From Mesostigma viride (lineage: Eukaryota > Streptophyta > Mesostigmatophyceae > Mesostigmatales > Mesostigmataceae), in the NCBI GenBank assembly GCA_009746045.1, contig RPFO01000164.1:278753-342752 (forward strand): DNA of 64,000 nucleotides, given 5' to 3'. Shown here one piece after another: positions 1 through 9,304 of the stretch. The notes below the pieces were generated by a model. That model ran no database searches. It was not told where the DNA came from and saw only the letters and a list, made by a program, of their open reading frames with translations. Made by a program: the position numbers and the translations under genes. The first letter of the stretch is position 1. Each line of letters opens with the position of its first letter.

Positions 1-1
1 C

Positions 2-742
2 TGGGCACTGTACGTGGCTGAGCTGAAGGAGCTGCTGGAAGACCAACGCAAGAAGGTCGGCATCCATTGGCAGGACAAGTATCAAGGGTGGGAGGTCAAG
101 GGGGACCTGATCCAGAACTTTCTCAACTATTGTAAGATGGTTGAGGAGGGCAGGGCTCACGGCTTTAATGTCGCTGATAACATAGCCCTAACCAACTGGC
201 TCAAGGTTTCTGGGCTGGATAAGGCGACACGTGGCTCCTTAAAAGTCATGTGTGCCCCACACTCTACCCTGAAGGCCTACAAGGTCATCATTAAACAAGC
301 ACTCGAGGCAGAGGAGCTGTTTGAGGGTGGAGTGCCAGCAGTGAAGGCTACCCAGGCAGGCGGGCGTACCCAGGGTGGCTCCAAGACGTCTGAGGCTGAC
401 CGAAGCCAAGGAGGGCGTAGGGGCAACCATAACAAGCGCAAGGGAGATCATTCACCTGATTCTGACAGGAGGTCACACTCCAAGTCGGTGTTCAGGCGGG
501 TGGGTGGTCAGCCCAAGCAGGGCAACGCGTCTGACAATGGGGGCAGTGGCCAGGGCAAGTCCAAGATACAATGCTACCTGTGCAAGGGGTGGGGGCACAT
601 CAAGAAGGAGTGTCCCAGCTTCAAGAAGTCCCAGGGCCAGGGCAGCAACAAGAATAACAACAACAACAAGAAGAACAACAACAAGTCCCAGGCAGGCCAG
701 CCTTCAAAGGGCAGTCAGCAAGAAGACAACAAGGAGCAGTGA
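2..742 (+). CDS. gag: copia Gag, CCHC zinc-knuckle protein (5' partial)
   Basis: The frame is open to the left window edge, so the true start is upstream; GTG at 14 is not a credible start. The N-terminal part is a globular capsid-like segment of about 100 residues without a motif I can name. A basic, Gly/Gln/Ser-rich stretch follows, then a zinc knuckle CYLCKGWGHIKKEC (C-x2-C-x4-H-x4-C) encoded near 572-613, and an Asn/Lys/Gln-rich tail. The knuckle is the usual RNA-binding motif of retrotransposon nucleocapsids. The ORF ends at a single TGA (740-742). The following pol ORF is in the same frame with no further stop, which suggests stop readthrough. Confidence 0.85.
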   Translation, partial: WALYVAELKELLEDQRKKVGIHWQDKYQGWEVKGDLIQNFLNYCKMVEEGRAHGFNVADNIALTNWLKVSGLDKATRGSLKVMCAPHSTLKAYKVIIKQALEAEELFEGGVPAVKATQAGGRTQGGSKTSEADRSQGGRRGNHNKRKGDHSPDSDRRSHSKSVFRRVGGQPKQGNASDNGGSGQGKSKIQCYLCKGWGHIKKECPSFKKSQGQGSNKNNNNNKKNNNKSQAGQPSKGSQQEDNKEQ

Positions 743-883
743 CTGTCTGAGGCAACCCCTACACACCTTAATTCACCCAAGGGGGAGGCCAGGTGCTCCA
801 ATGCAGATTTTATATCTGGGCAACAAGAGGGTGATCTCCAGGTTCAGTGTGGCCCCAGGTCACCTGGAGAGGTACAGGTTCCT

Positions 884-2605
884 ATGAAGACGTCCTTGAC
901 AGCTGATGCAGCTGTAAGAATGTCTGACCCTATGCATCCTCGTGCTGGGCACGAGGGTGGACCTCTCATTTTGAGAGAAACCAATGTACAACCACAGAGG
1001 GGTGTGAAGGCCTCTGGTGGTATGCATGTGGTCCCTGCTGGCGGTCCAGGTGTTGGGCATGAGCAGGGTGACTCAGGCTCTGAGTCAGAACAGGATGGAA
1101 GTCAGCATGGTGATGCTGGACAACCTGACAGCACAGTCCTGACTGTGCCAGGGACTGCTTCCTCTGTGTACCAGGAGTTGGGTGCCCGAATCCACAACAT
1201 GTTTGGGCATGCCACTTCTCTGTCAAACAACTTTGCCTTCCGTATGGGCAGGGCACCCCTTCTTAAGGCGTGTCAGCAAGCTGCCTCACGGTGTAAGTGC
1301 CAGTTGTCCTCCAACAAGCCCAGGAAATCACATGCCAAAGCTCTACCTCAGAGCATTGGTGATCTGCAGTGTGATATCCAACACATCAGGGGCATGCAAC
1401 TGTTGGTGTGCGTGGACAGGTACACGAAATACAAGGTGCTGGAGCATTTACCTTCTATGAAGAACAGGTACTTGCTGGCTGCCCTGCAGAATGTAAGAGC
1501 CAAGTTTCCTACCACAAGGATCCAGGTGGACATGCAGTTTCAGCATCTCAAGGGTGATCCTACCCTTCCTGAGTTGCTGGTTACACCTAGGGAGGCTCAT
1601 GGGCAGCAGGGTGCTATCGAGAGGGCAATCCAGGAGGTCAAGAAATTGATCATCTCTGAAGACTGGGTACCCTTGTCTGCACCTGCACTTGTCAGGAGTG
1701 CATGGCTGAGGAACGTGGAGCAGCAGCTGAACAGCAGGGTTAACTTCTACTATGATGGAGTTGCTGTCAGCCCAATGGGTCTATATCATGGCCTGTGCCC
1801 ACCACATGTGCTGGAGGGCTGGAAACATGCTGCACATGTCACCTTTGCCAAGCTGAGGGAGAAGGACCGGGGTTGGAAGATGCTGGAGCCACAAGTGGGT
1901 CAGAAGGTCCTAGCTTGGAAGGAACCTAGCCTTTATGGCAAACGTGGTAGCTGGAGTCCTGGGGTGGTTACCCAGGTTGATGAAGCTAGCCACGCATGCT
2001 TGGTCAGCATGGAGGACGAACCAAAGCATGTACACCGGCTGAGTTGGTCATATGTCAAGCCTAACCTGATGAATGAGGGCAGTCAGGCACAAGGCTCACA
2101 GGATCTGCAGGATTTTCAGGTCCCAGGTGACATCACTGACGCAACGACCACATCTGTTGCAGGGGAATCTGTCAGCCCTGGCCAGGTTGCAGAGGTACTT
2201 GTTGAACAGGCTGCAAGGTCAACAGCTGGGGAGTCAACTGTCAAGCCCAAGGCACTAACCAAGCCCAGGGGGACAAGTTTGGCTGGATTGATTGGGGCTC
2301 TACAAAGGGCCAAGAAGCAGCCCAAGGTAGCCAAGCTCAGGTGGCATGGCAATCTGGGGCTGGACACTGCCTTAGAGGTAGACACTAATTCTCAGGTTTC
2401 CATCATTGGGACCAGGGCTGCAGCAGGGTACAGCATGTCTGAACCCAGCTATCAGTTTGTGTCTGACTTCAGTGGCGGGGTACACGTGAAGGTACTGGGT
2501 GAGGTATTCATTCCTATCCTTGGACAGGACACTGCTTTTTGTGTCTTGGAGGGCTATCAAGGACCTGCTCTTCTGGGGCAGAATTTCCTATGCCAGGATG
2601 GGTAG
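884..2605 (+). CDS. pol: copia Pol, integrase plus retropepsin segment
   Basis: The first ATG is at 884, but the frame is open from 743, directly after the gag TGA. In the 573-residue ORF an HHCC zinc-binding pattern is visible (H104, H109, C130, C137/C139). The integrase core follows, with candidate catalytic residues D164, D216 and E246 (GQQGAIERAIQEV). A Trp/Lys-rich C-terminal domain lies around residues 320-390. A low-complexity linker leads to a retropepsin-like segment: LEVDTNSQVSIIG around residue 500 and ALLGQNFL at 563-570, which match the protease D-T/S-x and (I/L)LG-x-x-(F/L) motifs. The residue after D-T is Asn, not the usual Gly, so activity is uncertain. The ORF stops at TAG 2603-2605 and homology continues in another frame. 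Confidence 0.8.
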   Translation: MKTSLTADAAVRMSDPMHPRAGHEGGPLILRETNVQPQRGVKASGGMHVVPAGGPGVGHEQGDSGSESEQDGSQHGDAGQPDSTVLTVPGTASSVYQELGARIHNMFGHATSLSNNFAFRMGRAPLLKACQQAASRCKCQLSSNKPRKSHAKALPQSIGDLQCDIQHIRGMQLLVCVDRYTKYKVLEHLPSMKNRYLLAALQNVRAKFPTTRIQVDMQFQHLKGDPTLPELLVTPREAHGQQGAIERAIQEVKKLIISEDWVPLSAPALVRSAWLRNVEQQLNSRVNFYYDGVAVSPMGLYHGLCPPHVLEGWKHAAHVTFAKLREKDRGWKMLEPQVGQKVLAWKEPSLYGKRGSWSPGVVTQVDEASHACLVSMEDEPKHVHRLSWSYVKPNLMNEGSQAQGSQDLQDFQVPGDITDATTTSVAGESVSPGQVAEVLVEQAARSTAGESTVKPKALTKPRGTSLAGLIGALQRAKKQPKVAKLRWHGNLGLDTALEVDTNSQVSIIGTRAAAGYSMSEPSYQFVSDFSGGVHVKVLGEVFIPILGQDTAFCVLEGYQGPALLGQNFLCQDG

Positions 2606-3710
2606 TGATCACGTCCTCTCTCCTGACTAAGGAAGGGGCTGGTCAGGTCCCACTGATTAATTTCAGGACCACTCACCTATCACGTGCAGTAACCAGGTCG
2701 GTTAAGCGTGTGCAAGTGTGCCAGGGGCAGGAGCCCTTGGTTGATGACCTCATACTGCCAGCTGCTAGTCATCCAAGCAGTTTGGGCATTGGTCCTCACT
2801 CACTTGCTGGACACAGCCCTATCAACTACCAAGGCCTGGTGAAGCTCATGTCCTCTCCCATTATGTGTCCCCAGGTCACACTGGGTCTGATTAAATCTGG
2901 GGAGGACTGGATCTCCAAGAAATGCGTGGAACCTGTCAATGACCTGCCTCCTGCACGACGTCTACTCAAGCTCAAGTTTGTCATCAAGATGAAGGAGGTG
3001 GACGGGGTCAAGGTACCACATGTCAGGCCAGTGCTGAATGAGTTCAAGGGTACTGGTGAGTGCACTGCTGAGGAGTTGTATACCCCTGGCATGCTGCATG
3101 ATACTTGGAGGCTGCTGCTGTGTGTCTTTCTAGGCCTTCTCAACAAGGGCTTGGACTATGGCTCAGTGGTGGTAGACTTCAAGAGGGCATTTCTGGAGGG
3201 GATGCAGATGTGGCACAGGAAAAGTGGGAGGGCAAGACGCCTTTCTATGTTAGGGTGCCTGCTGTATGGAAAAGGGACATCCACACGGAGTTCCTTAAAA
3301 TCCTCAAGGGCCTGGAGGGCCTGAGGTCAAGTCCAATAATCTGGAGGGAGACTCTCAACCGTTTCCTGAAGGAGCATTGCAACTTGAAGGTCTCTCCTGT
3401 AGACCCCTGTCTGTTTCTGGGGCAATGGGAAGGCCTGCCAGTGTATGCTTCGCTGCACGGGGATGACCTACATCTGATAGCTCCCACGTCGTGGCTTAAG
3501 GAGCTGATCTCCATCATTAAGTCCAAGTTTCCTCTGGGTAGGGAGCAATGGCAGGTGGAGAATGAGCCTCTGCTGTTTGTGGGCATGGAGGCCACACTGG
3601 TGAAGAAGGGGGGGAGTGGCGTATGCTGCTGGTGGGGGGCAATGATTATCAAGAGACCCTCATTAGCAAGCTTCCTCCAACCATCACACAGGCACTGTGT
3701 CCCATGGTGA
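2539..3710 (+). pseudogene. pol: copia reverse transcriptase, frame-broken
   Basis: RT homology runs in one frame from about 2590 to 3222 and in another from about 3222 to 3640. The first part holds a copia-type N-terminal RT segment (KLKFVIKMKEVDGVKV...HVRPVLNEF) and motif A, VVVDFKRAFLEG. The second part holds SSPIIWRETLNRFLKEH and the catalytic box as LHGDDLHLIA; most copia RTs have YVDD at this point, so Gly before DD is unusual. The switches lie near 2590, near the AAAA run at about 3222 and at the G7 run at about 3608-3614. All move in the same direction, as single-base losses would. This is either a dead copy, homopolymer miscalls or, less likely, programmed -1 shifts. Confidence 0.75.
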
Positions 3711-4366
3711 GGGGCATGGTTGCTTGGGTGGCAGGCATTTCCAGGCCAGACCTTATGGTCATAGCCAGGTTGCCTGATGACATGCTGGTGGAGCTAGGGT
3801 CTGCCAAGGTGGCTGATCAGGTCAGGGCTTCATCTGGCATTCTGTTGTCTGCAGTGGATTTATCACAACCCATTTGCATGGAGCTGTATGTGGATAGCTC
3901 AATGGACAGCAGGCAGGTCTCCAAGGTCAGGGGCAGGGCTGCAGGGCTCTTTGTGCTCAGACAGGAAGGCCTGGGGAGTTTGGTGAGCTGGTTTAGTCGC
4001 CTGCACAAACGGGTGGCTGTCAGCAGTGATGTGGCAGAATGCAGGGCTATTTGTGAAGGCATTCACACAAGCCTTTATCTGAAGGAGTTGCTTCATCAGA
4101 TGACTTCTAACACTCCTTGGCCACTTCAGGTTACCACTCTTCTAAAAACAGACTCCATGGGGATGGTGCAGTTTGTGCACAGGCAGATGGCCAGAAGTAG
4201 GGACTTGGATTATCTCCTTCTTAAGGAGTTGTCCTCCTTGGCCAATATTGAGCATATCCCTGGGGTTGACAATCCTGCTGATGCTTTGACCAAGCTAGTG
4301 CAGAAGGCAGCAGTGCAATACAAGGTTCTTCAGTCTCTGATGGACCCATCTCAGCAAGCTGTCTAA
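3623..4366 (+). CDS. pol: copia RNase H, C-terminal part of Pol
   Basis: This 247-residue frame continues the RT after the G7 run. It contains the connection region (ISRPDLMVIARLP) and a copia-type RNase H: ELYVDSSMDS (first Asp), SSDVAECRAI (the copia SS-x-AE motif with the catalytic Glu), LKTDSMGMVQF (third acidic residue), and IEHIPGVDNPADALTKLV, the typical end of copia Pol. RNase H removes RNA from the cDNA hybrid. The frame starts inside homology, so it is part of a broken polyprotein and not a separate gene. Confidence 0.8.
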   Translation: MLLVGGNDYQETLISKLPPTITQALCPMVRGMVAWVAGISRPDLMVIARLPDDMLVELGSAKVADQVRASSGILLSAVDLSQPICMELYVDSSMDSRQVSKVRGRAAGLFVLRQEGLGSLVSWFSRLHKRVAVSSDVAECRAICEGIHTSLYLKELLHQMTSNTPWPLQVTTLLKTDSMGMVQFVHRQMARSRDLDYLLLKELSSLANIEHIPGVDNPADALTKLVQKAAVQYKVLQSLMDPSQQAV

Positions 4367-5205
4367 GCTGGTGCATGGTTATAGGGCATTGGAGAGCAGA
4401 TTGTGTGGTAGTGTCAGCATTGTGACTGGCATAATACCTGTATTTTAGTCTGTACTAAGGCTCATGGACCATGGTACACTCACTCTGATTTTAATCAGGA
4501 TACAGCCAGGTTTTGGCTGGGGTTCATGCTGTTGACTACACAAGGTTGACAGGTCCATTACAGACCATGTATTCTATTTTAAAAGAAATGTATATTTGTA
4601 CATACTTCTCACAATGGTCTGGGAACCTTTATTCTGGGGTTTATAGGGCGGGGTTCGATTCCCTGGTATTATGTTTCTACAAGCTGGCCTGTTCAGGTGT
4701 TTGCCTGTTCAGACTTCCCTAGTTCCCCAGGGCAGGATTTAATTGTTGCCTATGTGTTTCATTTTGTCATTTGTTTGCTGTGGCAGTTTACCATCTGGCA
4801 AGTAGACGGGCGCCGTAAGACGGGCGCCAATAGACCCCTGTTGAGAGAATGACAGGCAAACTATTGTAATACGCCTTACTTTGTCAAGTGGTATTTTAAT
4901 TGTCATGGATTTATTGTACTTATATTGAATATGTACTGGGTTTTATGGGATTAGTATCTGGGATTAATGTAACTCACCGCCAGAAGGTCATTGTACTGGA
5001 GGCTCTACCGAGGTGATGGGATTAATTCCTGGAGAAGACCTCATAGAATTAACCTGTATGTATTTAATTTTGTGTGCTTCTAATATCTGGTGGTACTCTG
5101 TAATGCCACTTCCATAGGTTTTTATCCATTTCTCATGGAATGGTTTTCCCTGTGGCAGATCTGTTTCTTTTCCAGTTCCTTAAAAGAAAGGGCTGGGGGA
5201 ATGGC
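4367..5205 (+). other. copia 3' noncoding region
   Basis: About 840 bases between the RNase H stop and the probable LTR, with no supported ORF. The tandem motif GACGGGCGCC occurs twice at 4806-4830. An isolated tRNA B-box-like string, GGTTCGATTCC, lies near 4652 without a tRNA fold around it. A purine-rich stretch at about 5181-5200 (aaaagaaagggctggggga) could be the polypurine tract. A second candidate is aaagaaaagaagggattgg near 5300. Confidence 0.4.
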
Positions 5206-5742
5206 AATGGCCATTAAAGACATCTGTTCAAGCTTCAAGCTGGAGTGAAGGACATTTCAAGCTACTTCAAGGGTCCCTGGCAGGGGATGTGATCCCTAAA
5301 GAAAAGAAGGGATTGGAGTTAACGTAAAGGATTTACGTTAGATGGATAGAGATTGTTACGCTCTTTCCAACGGCACCTTGAACGCCTCATTTGGTTAAGG
5401 AACGTAAAAGTTATGACGTTTCCTAGGCTGTGCCGACAGTACCCGGCGCGCCACTGTGGGCGCGTACGGACACAGGATGTACAAGTGTCACTTTGATAGT
5501 CCGCAGGACGTTGACAGGACTTGTACAGGACTTGATGGTCAATTGATAGGTAGGCGTGCTGTAGCGCGCCAGGACCTATGAGACAATTGATGCTGACTAG
5601 TGTACGGATAGGTCCACAGGACTAGCCGTATGGACAATTGATAGATCTGCGCGCCAAAGGCGTGCCAGAGTCTGTGTAATCAATTGATTGACAGTTCAGC
5701 TGTGACAGTGCAGCTGAATACTTGGACGCGTCCCTAGCAAGC

Positions 5743-5749
5743 TATATGA
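5743..5749 (+). promoter_or_regulatory. TATA-like box in the copia LTR
   Basis: TATATGA sits about 130 bases upstream of AATAAA in the probable LTR. This would place transcription start near 5775. Inferred from sequence and position only. Confidence 0.35.
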
Positions 5750-5872
5750 GTGACTTGGTCACACCGGGACGCTAGTTCTTGCGTGCACGTTCTCTTGGCA
5801 CTGCGACCCTGTCGTCTGTGCTGCGTGCAGTCTTGGAAGTGACGTGACTTACGTCTGTGTTTCCTTGTTATT

Positions 5873-5878
5873 AATAAA
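5873..5878 (+). terminator. AATAAA polyadenylation signal of the copia LTR
   Basis: A canonical AATAAA in the R region of the probable 3' LTR. Cleavage would be expected about 10-30 bases downstream, before LINE-A sequence begins at 5934. Confidence 0.4.
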
Positions 5879-5933
5879 GGCAACTTCCTGCAAGAACCAT
5901 GGCGGAATTCGTGGCATTCTCACCCTCACAACT

Positions 5934-7727
5934 GAGGACGGCACTCGCGGCGGCCTGCTGTCGCGGTCGGGCACCCAGCAAGGGGACCCCCTGGGACCCC
6001 TGTACTTTGCCGCCCCCCTCCAGGGTTGCCTCCAAGCGGTCCATGCTGCCCACCCGGCGGTCGCTATTCAGGCCTACTTGGATGATATCTACCTGCTGGG
6101 CCCTGTGCCGGACACCACCGCGGCTCTGCTGGCACTGCAGACCGCGGTGGCCGACATCAACCTCCAGTTGACCCTTGCCAAGTGCGCGGTGTACTCGCCC
6201 CAAGGTGATTGCTCCGGCTTTCCGCCCCAGCTCTTGGGCCGGGACGAGCGCCTCCATGGGTTGGATGTCCTCGGCGTTCCGGTTGGCGACCCCGCGTTTG
6301 TCATCGATGCTCTGCGGGCCGCCCTCGAGGCACGCACTGAGGTACTGCCCTTGATTGCGCGCCTTCATGATTCGCAGACCAAGGGTCTGCTTCTGTGGTT
6401 TTGCGCTCACCCTCGCGTCGTTCACTGGCTCCGGGGCGCTCTTCCGTCTCAGGTCCGGCTGGCCGCCGAGGGCCACGACGAACGCATCCAGTCGGCCTTG
6501 GCGCAGCTGGTCCCGGGCCCCGACCTCCCGCCACATGCTATTCGCATTGCCTCCCTGCCTGCACGGATGGGTGGCTGCGGTCTGACTCGTGCCGCCCGGC
6601 TGGCCCCAGCAGCCTTTTTGGGCTCCGTCGCTCAGTCGTGGGCGGAAAGCTGCCGGCTCCTGCCCCTTTTGGCAACGGCAGCGCCTGACCTCCTGGACCC
6701 CAGCAGCCCTTTGCCCTTCGTCACCGCCATCCAGGAGGCCTATGCTGAGATCCAGCAGGCCTGTTCTCCCGTCCGTGCCGCTCAGGCGGTACAGCGCCAC
6801 CTCCCTCGCGGCACTCCCTCGGTCGCCTCCGTTCAATCTCCCGCCGCATTCCCTGCTCGCGTCATCGATAAACACCAGAAAACCTACGCGGGTATTCTGC
6901 ACACGGCTGATTGGATTGCTCTTTTCGCGGACCTCAACGCCCAGGGACGTGCGTGGCTGTTCTCGCTTTCCTTGCGGAGTGTGGGCTCGGCGTACCTTCG
7001 TGCTCTTCCCATGGCCCCCCCATTCGCCTTGGCTCCCAGCCACTACTCGGTGGCGCTCCGGCACCAGCTATTTGCCCCGCAGCCTCTTGTTCCGGCCGGG
7101 CGGCCTTGTGGTAGCTGTGGGCAGCCGCTGGATCCCACGGGGACTCACTACCTTGCCTGCATGGGGGGCCAACAGAATCAGAATTGGTATTTGTATTTGC
7201 ACACTGTCCTCCTGACGGTGGTGCTCGCCATGATTCGGTCGGTTTTCCCCCACGCGAACATCCGGTCCGAGGATGCGGATGGCGCTGCCTTCTATTCCCC
7301 CAACCACCGGCCTGACATCGTGGTGCTGGACTTTGAGGGGGGTGGCCGGCATCTGCTTATTGACGTTTCGGTGGCGCGGCGCTTGGCTCTTAGCCACGTG
7401 GCTGGGGCCTCCCTCACGGCAGGTTACACGGCGGACCGGGCGGAGCGGGCCAAGCTCCTGGCCTACGGCGACGTCGGGCACCATCGTGTGGTGCCCTTTG
7501 TCCTGGAGGAGTTTGGGGCCATGGGGCCCCTGACCTCCGCCTTCTTCAAGGAGTGTTGCCGGCTCCGGGAGGACCGGCTGGACCTGGAGGGCCAGCGGGC
7601 CCCATGGTCGGCGCGGACCTGGACGTCATATTGGCGTCAGCGCTTGTCGGTGGCGCTGACTCGGGCCATGGCGGACATCATGCTCCGCCGTACGCGGGCT
7701 GATTTTGCGGTGCAGCAGGGCTATTAG
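5934..7727 (+). CDS. LINE-A RT (C-terminal part), CCHC motif and restriction-like endonuclease, 5' partial
   Basis: The open frame reads in from upstream (from 5844), but only sequence from 5934 is LINE-A. Visible are the RT box GTQQGDPLGP, the catalytic AYLDDIYLLG, a CCHC zinc motif CGSCGQPLDPTGTHYLAC, and the restriction-like endonuclease core RPDIVVLDF...LLIDVSV with the PD...D pattern. It encodes the enzymatic half of the element but lacks the RT N-terminus and all zinc-finger domains, so it cannot be autonomous. One difference from copies 2 and 3 is ARRLALS in place of ARPLALS. Confidence 0.85.
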   Translation, partial: EDGTRGGLLSRSGTQQGDPLGPLYFAAPLQGCLQAVHAAHPAVAIQAYLDDIYLLGPVPDTTAALLALQTAVADINLQLTLAKCAVYSPQGDCSGFPPQLLGRDERLHGLDVLGVPVGDPAFVIDALRAALEARTEVLPLIARLHDSQTKGLLLWFCAHPRVVHWLRGALPSQVRLAAEGHDERIQSALAQLVPGPDLPPHAIRIASLPARMGGCGLTRAARLAPAAFLGSVAQSWAESCRLLPLLATAAPDLLDPSSPLPFVTAIQEAYAEIQQACSPVRAAQAVQRHLPRGTPSVASVQSPAAFPARVIDKHQKTYAGILHTADWIALFADLNAQGRAWLFSLSLRSVGSAYLRALPMAPPFALAPSHYSVALRHQLFAPQPLVPAGRPCGSCGQPLDPTGTHYLACMGGQQNQNWYLYLHTVLLTVVLAMIRSVFPHANIRSEDADGAAFYSPNHRPDIVVLDFEGGGRHLLIDVSVARRLALSHVAGASLTAGYTADRAERAKLLAYGDVGHHRVVPFVLEEFGAMGPLTSAFFKECCRLREDRLDLEGQRAPWSARTWTSYWRQRLSVALTRAMADIMLRRTRADFAVQQGY

Positions 7728-7869
7728 GTTCCTCCCGTTAGGCGTTTCCATTGGTCTTATCGTAGTATAGAGCTTTGACATGGCTCTGTATATAGGTTTA
7801 TAGCTGGGCGTTTGCTTTGGTTTGAGTGATTTCACTCTGCTGTAAGTAATTATGTTTTTAATATATATA
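5934..7869 (+). mobile_element. LINE-A copy 1, 5'-truncated RLE-type non-LTR retrotransposon
   Basis: Nearly identical over its length to the minus-strand LINE-A copies at 51576 and 55747. It starts inside the RT at codons EDGTRGG and runs through the stop at 7725-7727 and about 140 bases of 3' UTR to the AT-rich end TTTTTAATATATA. Severe 5' truncation with an intact 3' end is typical of target-primed reverse transcription. No clear target duplication is visible, so the left flank may have been altered. Confidence 0.88.
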
Positions 7870-8443
7870 GGCTTCTGATCAGAACATATATAGGCTTGTC
7901 CAACTCATTCAGAGGCTCTGGTCTGGGAGAATATGAAGGCCTCTCCCGGAGCCTGAGGGGTTTTTACCTGTAGGGTTTTACCTGAGGGGCATACCCAGGG
8001 TTCACCCACAAAACCCGCACTGACTGCTATCCAGGGTACGTAACGTACTAGTCATTGTCGTCAGAAAGCGTACTAGTCATTCATTATACATGTGCTCGGA
8101 CCCATTGGGGAGTCACGGAGCACCGAAGTGCTTTTAATCCCTGAGTGCATGTGCACAACGGGCATGCAGGGGGGCAGACGCCCCCGGGCCCCATTCCCTC
8201 ATGCCACAGGTGCCCATGCCACTGACCTGGGATGCTCAATCGGACATGTCGAAGCGATCCGGGGCATCCCCTGTGGGTGCAACATGAGTTAGCTTAGTTA
8301 GGTTTTGCTGCTTCGCTCACCCCATCCATCAACCAAGGGAATGTACGTACTAGCTATACATGTCTCCCAACGAAGTCCGGTTATAATTTAATCCCTGTAT
8401 ATGCACAACTATATGTATCAAGGAGGACTATATGTATGTATAT
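7870..8443. other. non-coding repeat remnants
   Basis: No supported gene. The stretch contains LINE-C/D-type 3' ends. At about 8085-8160, read on the minus strand, is the CTTCGGTGCTCCGTGACTCC/CCAA hairpin region also seen near 22240 and 25160. At 8340-8400, on the plus strand, are CTCCCAACGAAG and an AT-rich tail. Confidence 0.4.
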
Positions 8444-8595
8444 TCCACGAGCCACGAGGTAGCCATGGCTGACGGCGGAGCTCATAACTTTCACGTTTGA
8501 GCACCGAATTCAGCCGTGAATATCACAGTCGACGCGTCTTTCTACGACTCACATGCTGATAAAATTTTCCAAAGCTATTACGCAATATATATGAC

Positions 8596-9297
8596 CTTCG
8601 TGCTCTTCCCATGGCCCCCCCATTCGCCTTGGCTCCCAGCCACTACTCGGTGGCGCTCCGGCACCAGCTACTTGCCCCGCAGCCTCTTGTTCCGGCCGGG
8701 CGGCCTTGTGGTAGCTGTAGGCAGCCGCTGGATCCCACGGGGACTCACTACCTTGCCTGCATGGGGGGCCAACAGAATCAGAATTGGTATTTGTATTTGC
8801 ACACTGTCCCGGCTCCTGACGGTGGTGCTCGCCATGATTCGGTCGGTTTTCCCCCACGCGAACATCCGGTCCGAGGATGCGGATGGCGCTGCCTTCTATT
8901 CCCCCAACCACCGGCCTGACATCGTGGTGCTGGACTTTGAGGGGGGTGGCCGGCATCTGCTTATTGACGTTTCGGTGGTGCGGCCCTTGGCTCTTAGCCA
9001 CGTGGCTGGGGCCTCCCTCACGGCAGGTTCCACGGCGGACCGGGCGGAGCGGGCCAAGCTCCTGGCCTACGGCGACGTCGGGCACCACCGTGTGCATGGT
9101 GCCCTTTGTCCTGGAGGAGTTTGGGGCCATGGGGCCCCTGACCTCCGCCTTCTTCAAGGAGTGTTGCCGGCTCCGGGAGGACCGGCTGGACCTGGAGGGC
9201 CAGCGGGCCCCATGGTTGGCGCGGACCTGGACGTCATATTGGCGTCAGCGCTTGTCGGTGGCGCTGACTCGGGCCATGGCTGACATCATGCTCCGCC
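8596..9297 (+). pseudogene. LINE-A CCHC/RLE C-terminal fragment, frame-broken
   Basis: It encodes the CCHC motif and the RLE domain (RPDIVVLDF), but small insertions relative to copy 1 disrupt the frame: extra bases after CACACTGTCC near 8806 and after CCGTGTG near 9093. The last codons are displaced to 20130-20165 by element E. This is a dead fragment. Confidence 0.8.
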
Positions 9298-9304
9298 AGT
9301 TACG
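9298..9304. repeat. AGTTACG, left half of an 18-bp palindrome at the E insertion site
   Basis: AGTTACG-TTAA here and TTAA-CGTAACT at 20119-20129 join to AGTTACGTTAACGTAACT, a perfect 18-base palindrome. It is flanked in LINE-A by the direct repeat CCGCC. This looks like the site into which E and the TTAA palindrome went, and possibly the footprint of an older element with a 5-base target duplication. Confidence 0.5.

Larger units (their letters stand above)
1..5930 (+). mobile_element. Ty1/copia-like LTR retrotransposon, 5' end outside window
   Basis: Gag with a CCHC knuckle is followed by an integrase, a retropepsin-like segment, a copia-type RT and a copia-type RNase H, all on the plus strand. 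Integrase upstream of RT is the copia arrangement, but here the protease motif lies after the integrase. The 5' LTR, primer-binding site and gag start lie left of the window, so the LTR limits cannot be checked by pairing. The right end is placed near 5930, after a TATA-like box and AATAAA and just before LINE-A homology begins at 5934. The pol reading frame is broken downstream of the protease. Confidence 0.85.
5206..5930 (+). repeat. probable copia 3' LTR
   Basis: A start at TG just after the purine tract near 5200 and an end at CA 5929-5930 are inferred. A TATA-like TATATGA lies at 5743-5749, and AATAAA at 5873-5878, about 130 bases downstream, as expected for U3-R. The U3 part carries at least four copies of CAATTGAT between about 5535 and 5695, possibly enhancer-like repeats. 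There is no second LTR in the window for comparison, so both ends are provisional. Confidence 0.4.

Noticed and set aside
4640-4675. tRNA gene suggested by GGTTCGATTCC
   Set aside because: No A box, anticodon arm or acceptor stem can be folded around it.
5844-5933. Start of the 627-codon ORF as the LINE-A start
   Set aside because: The first 30 codons come from the copia LTR and flank; LINE-A homology begins at 5934.
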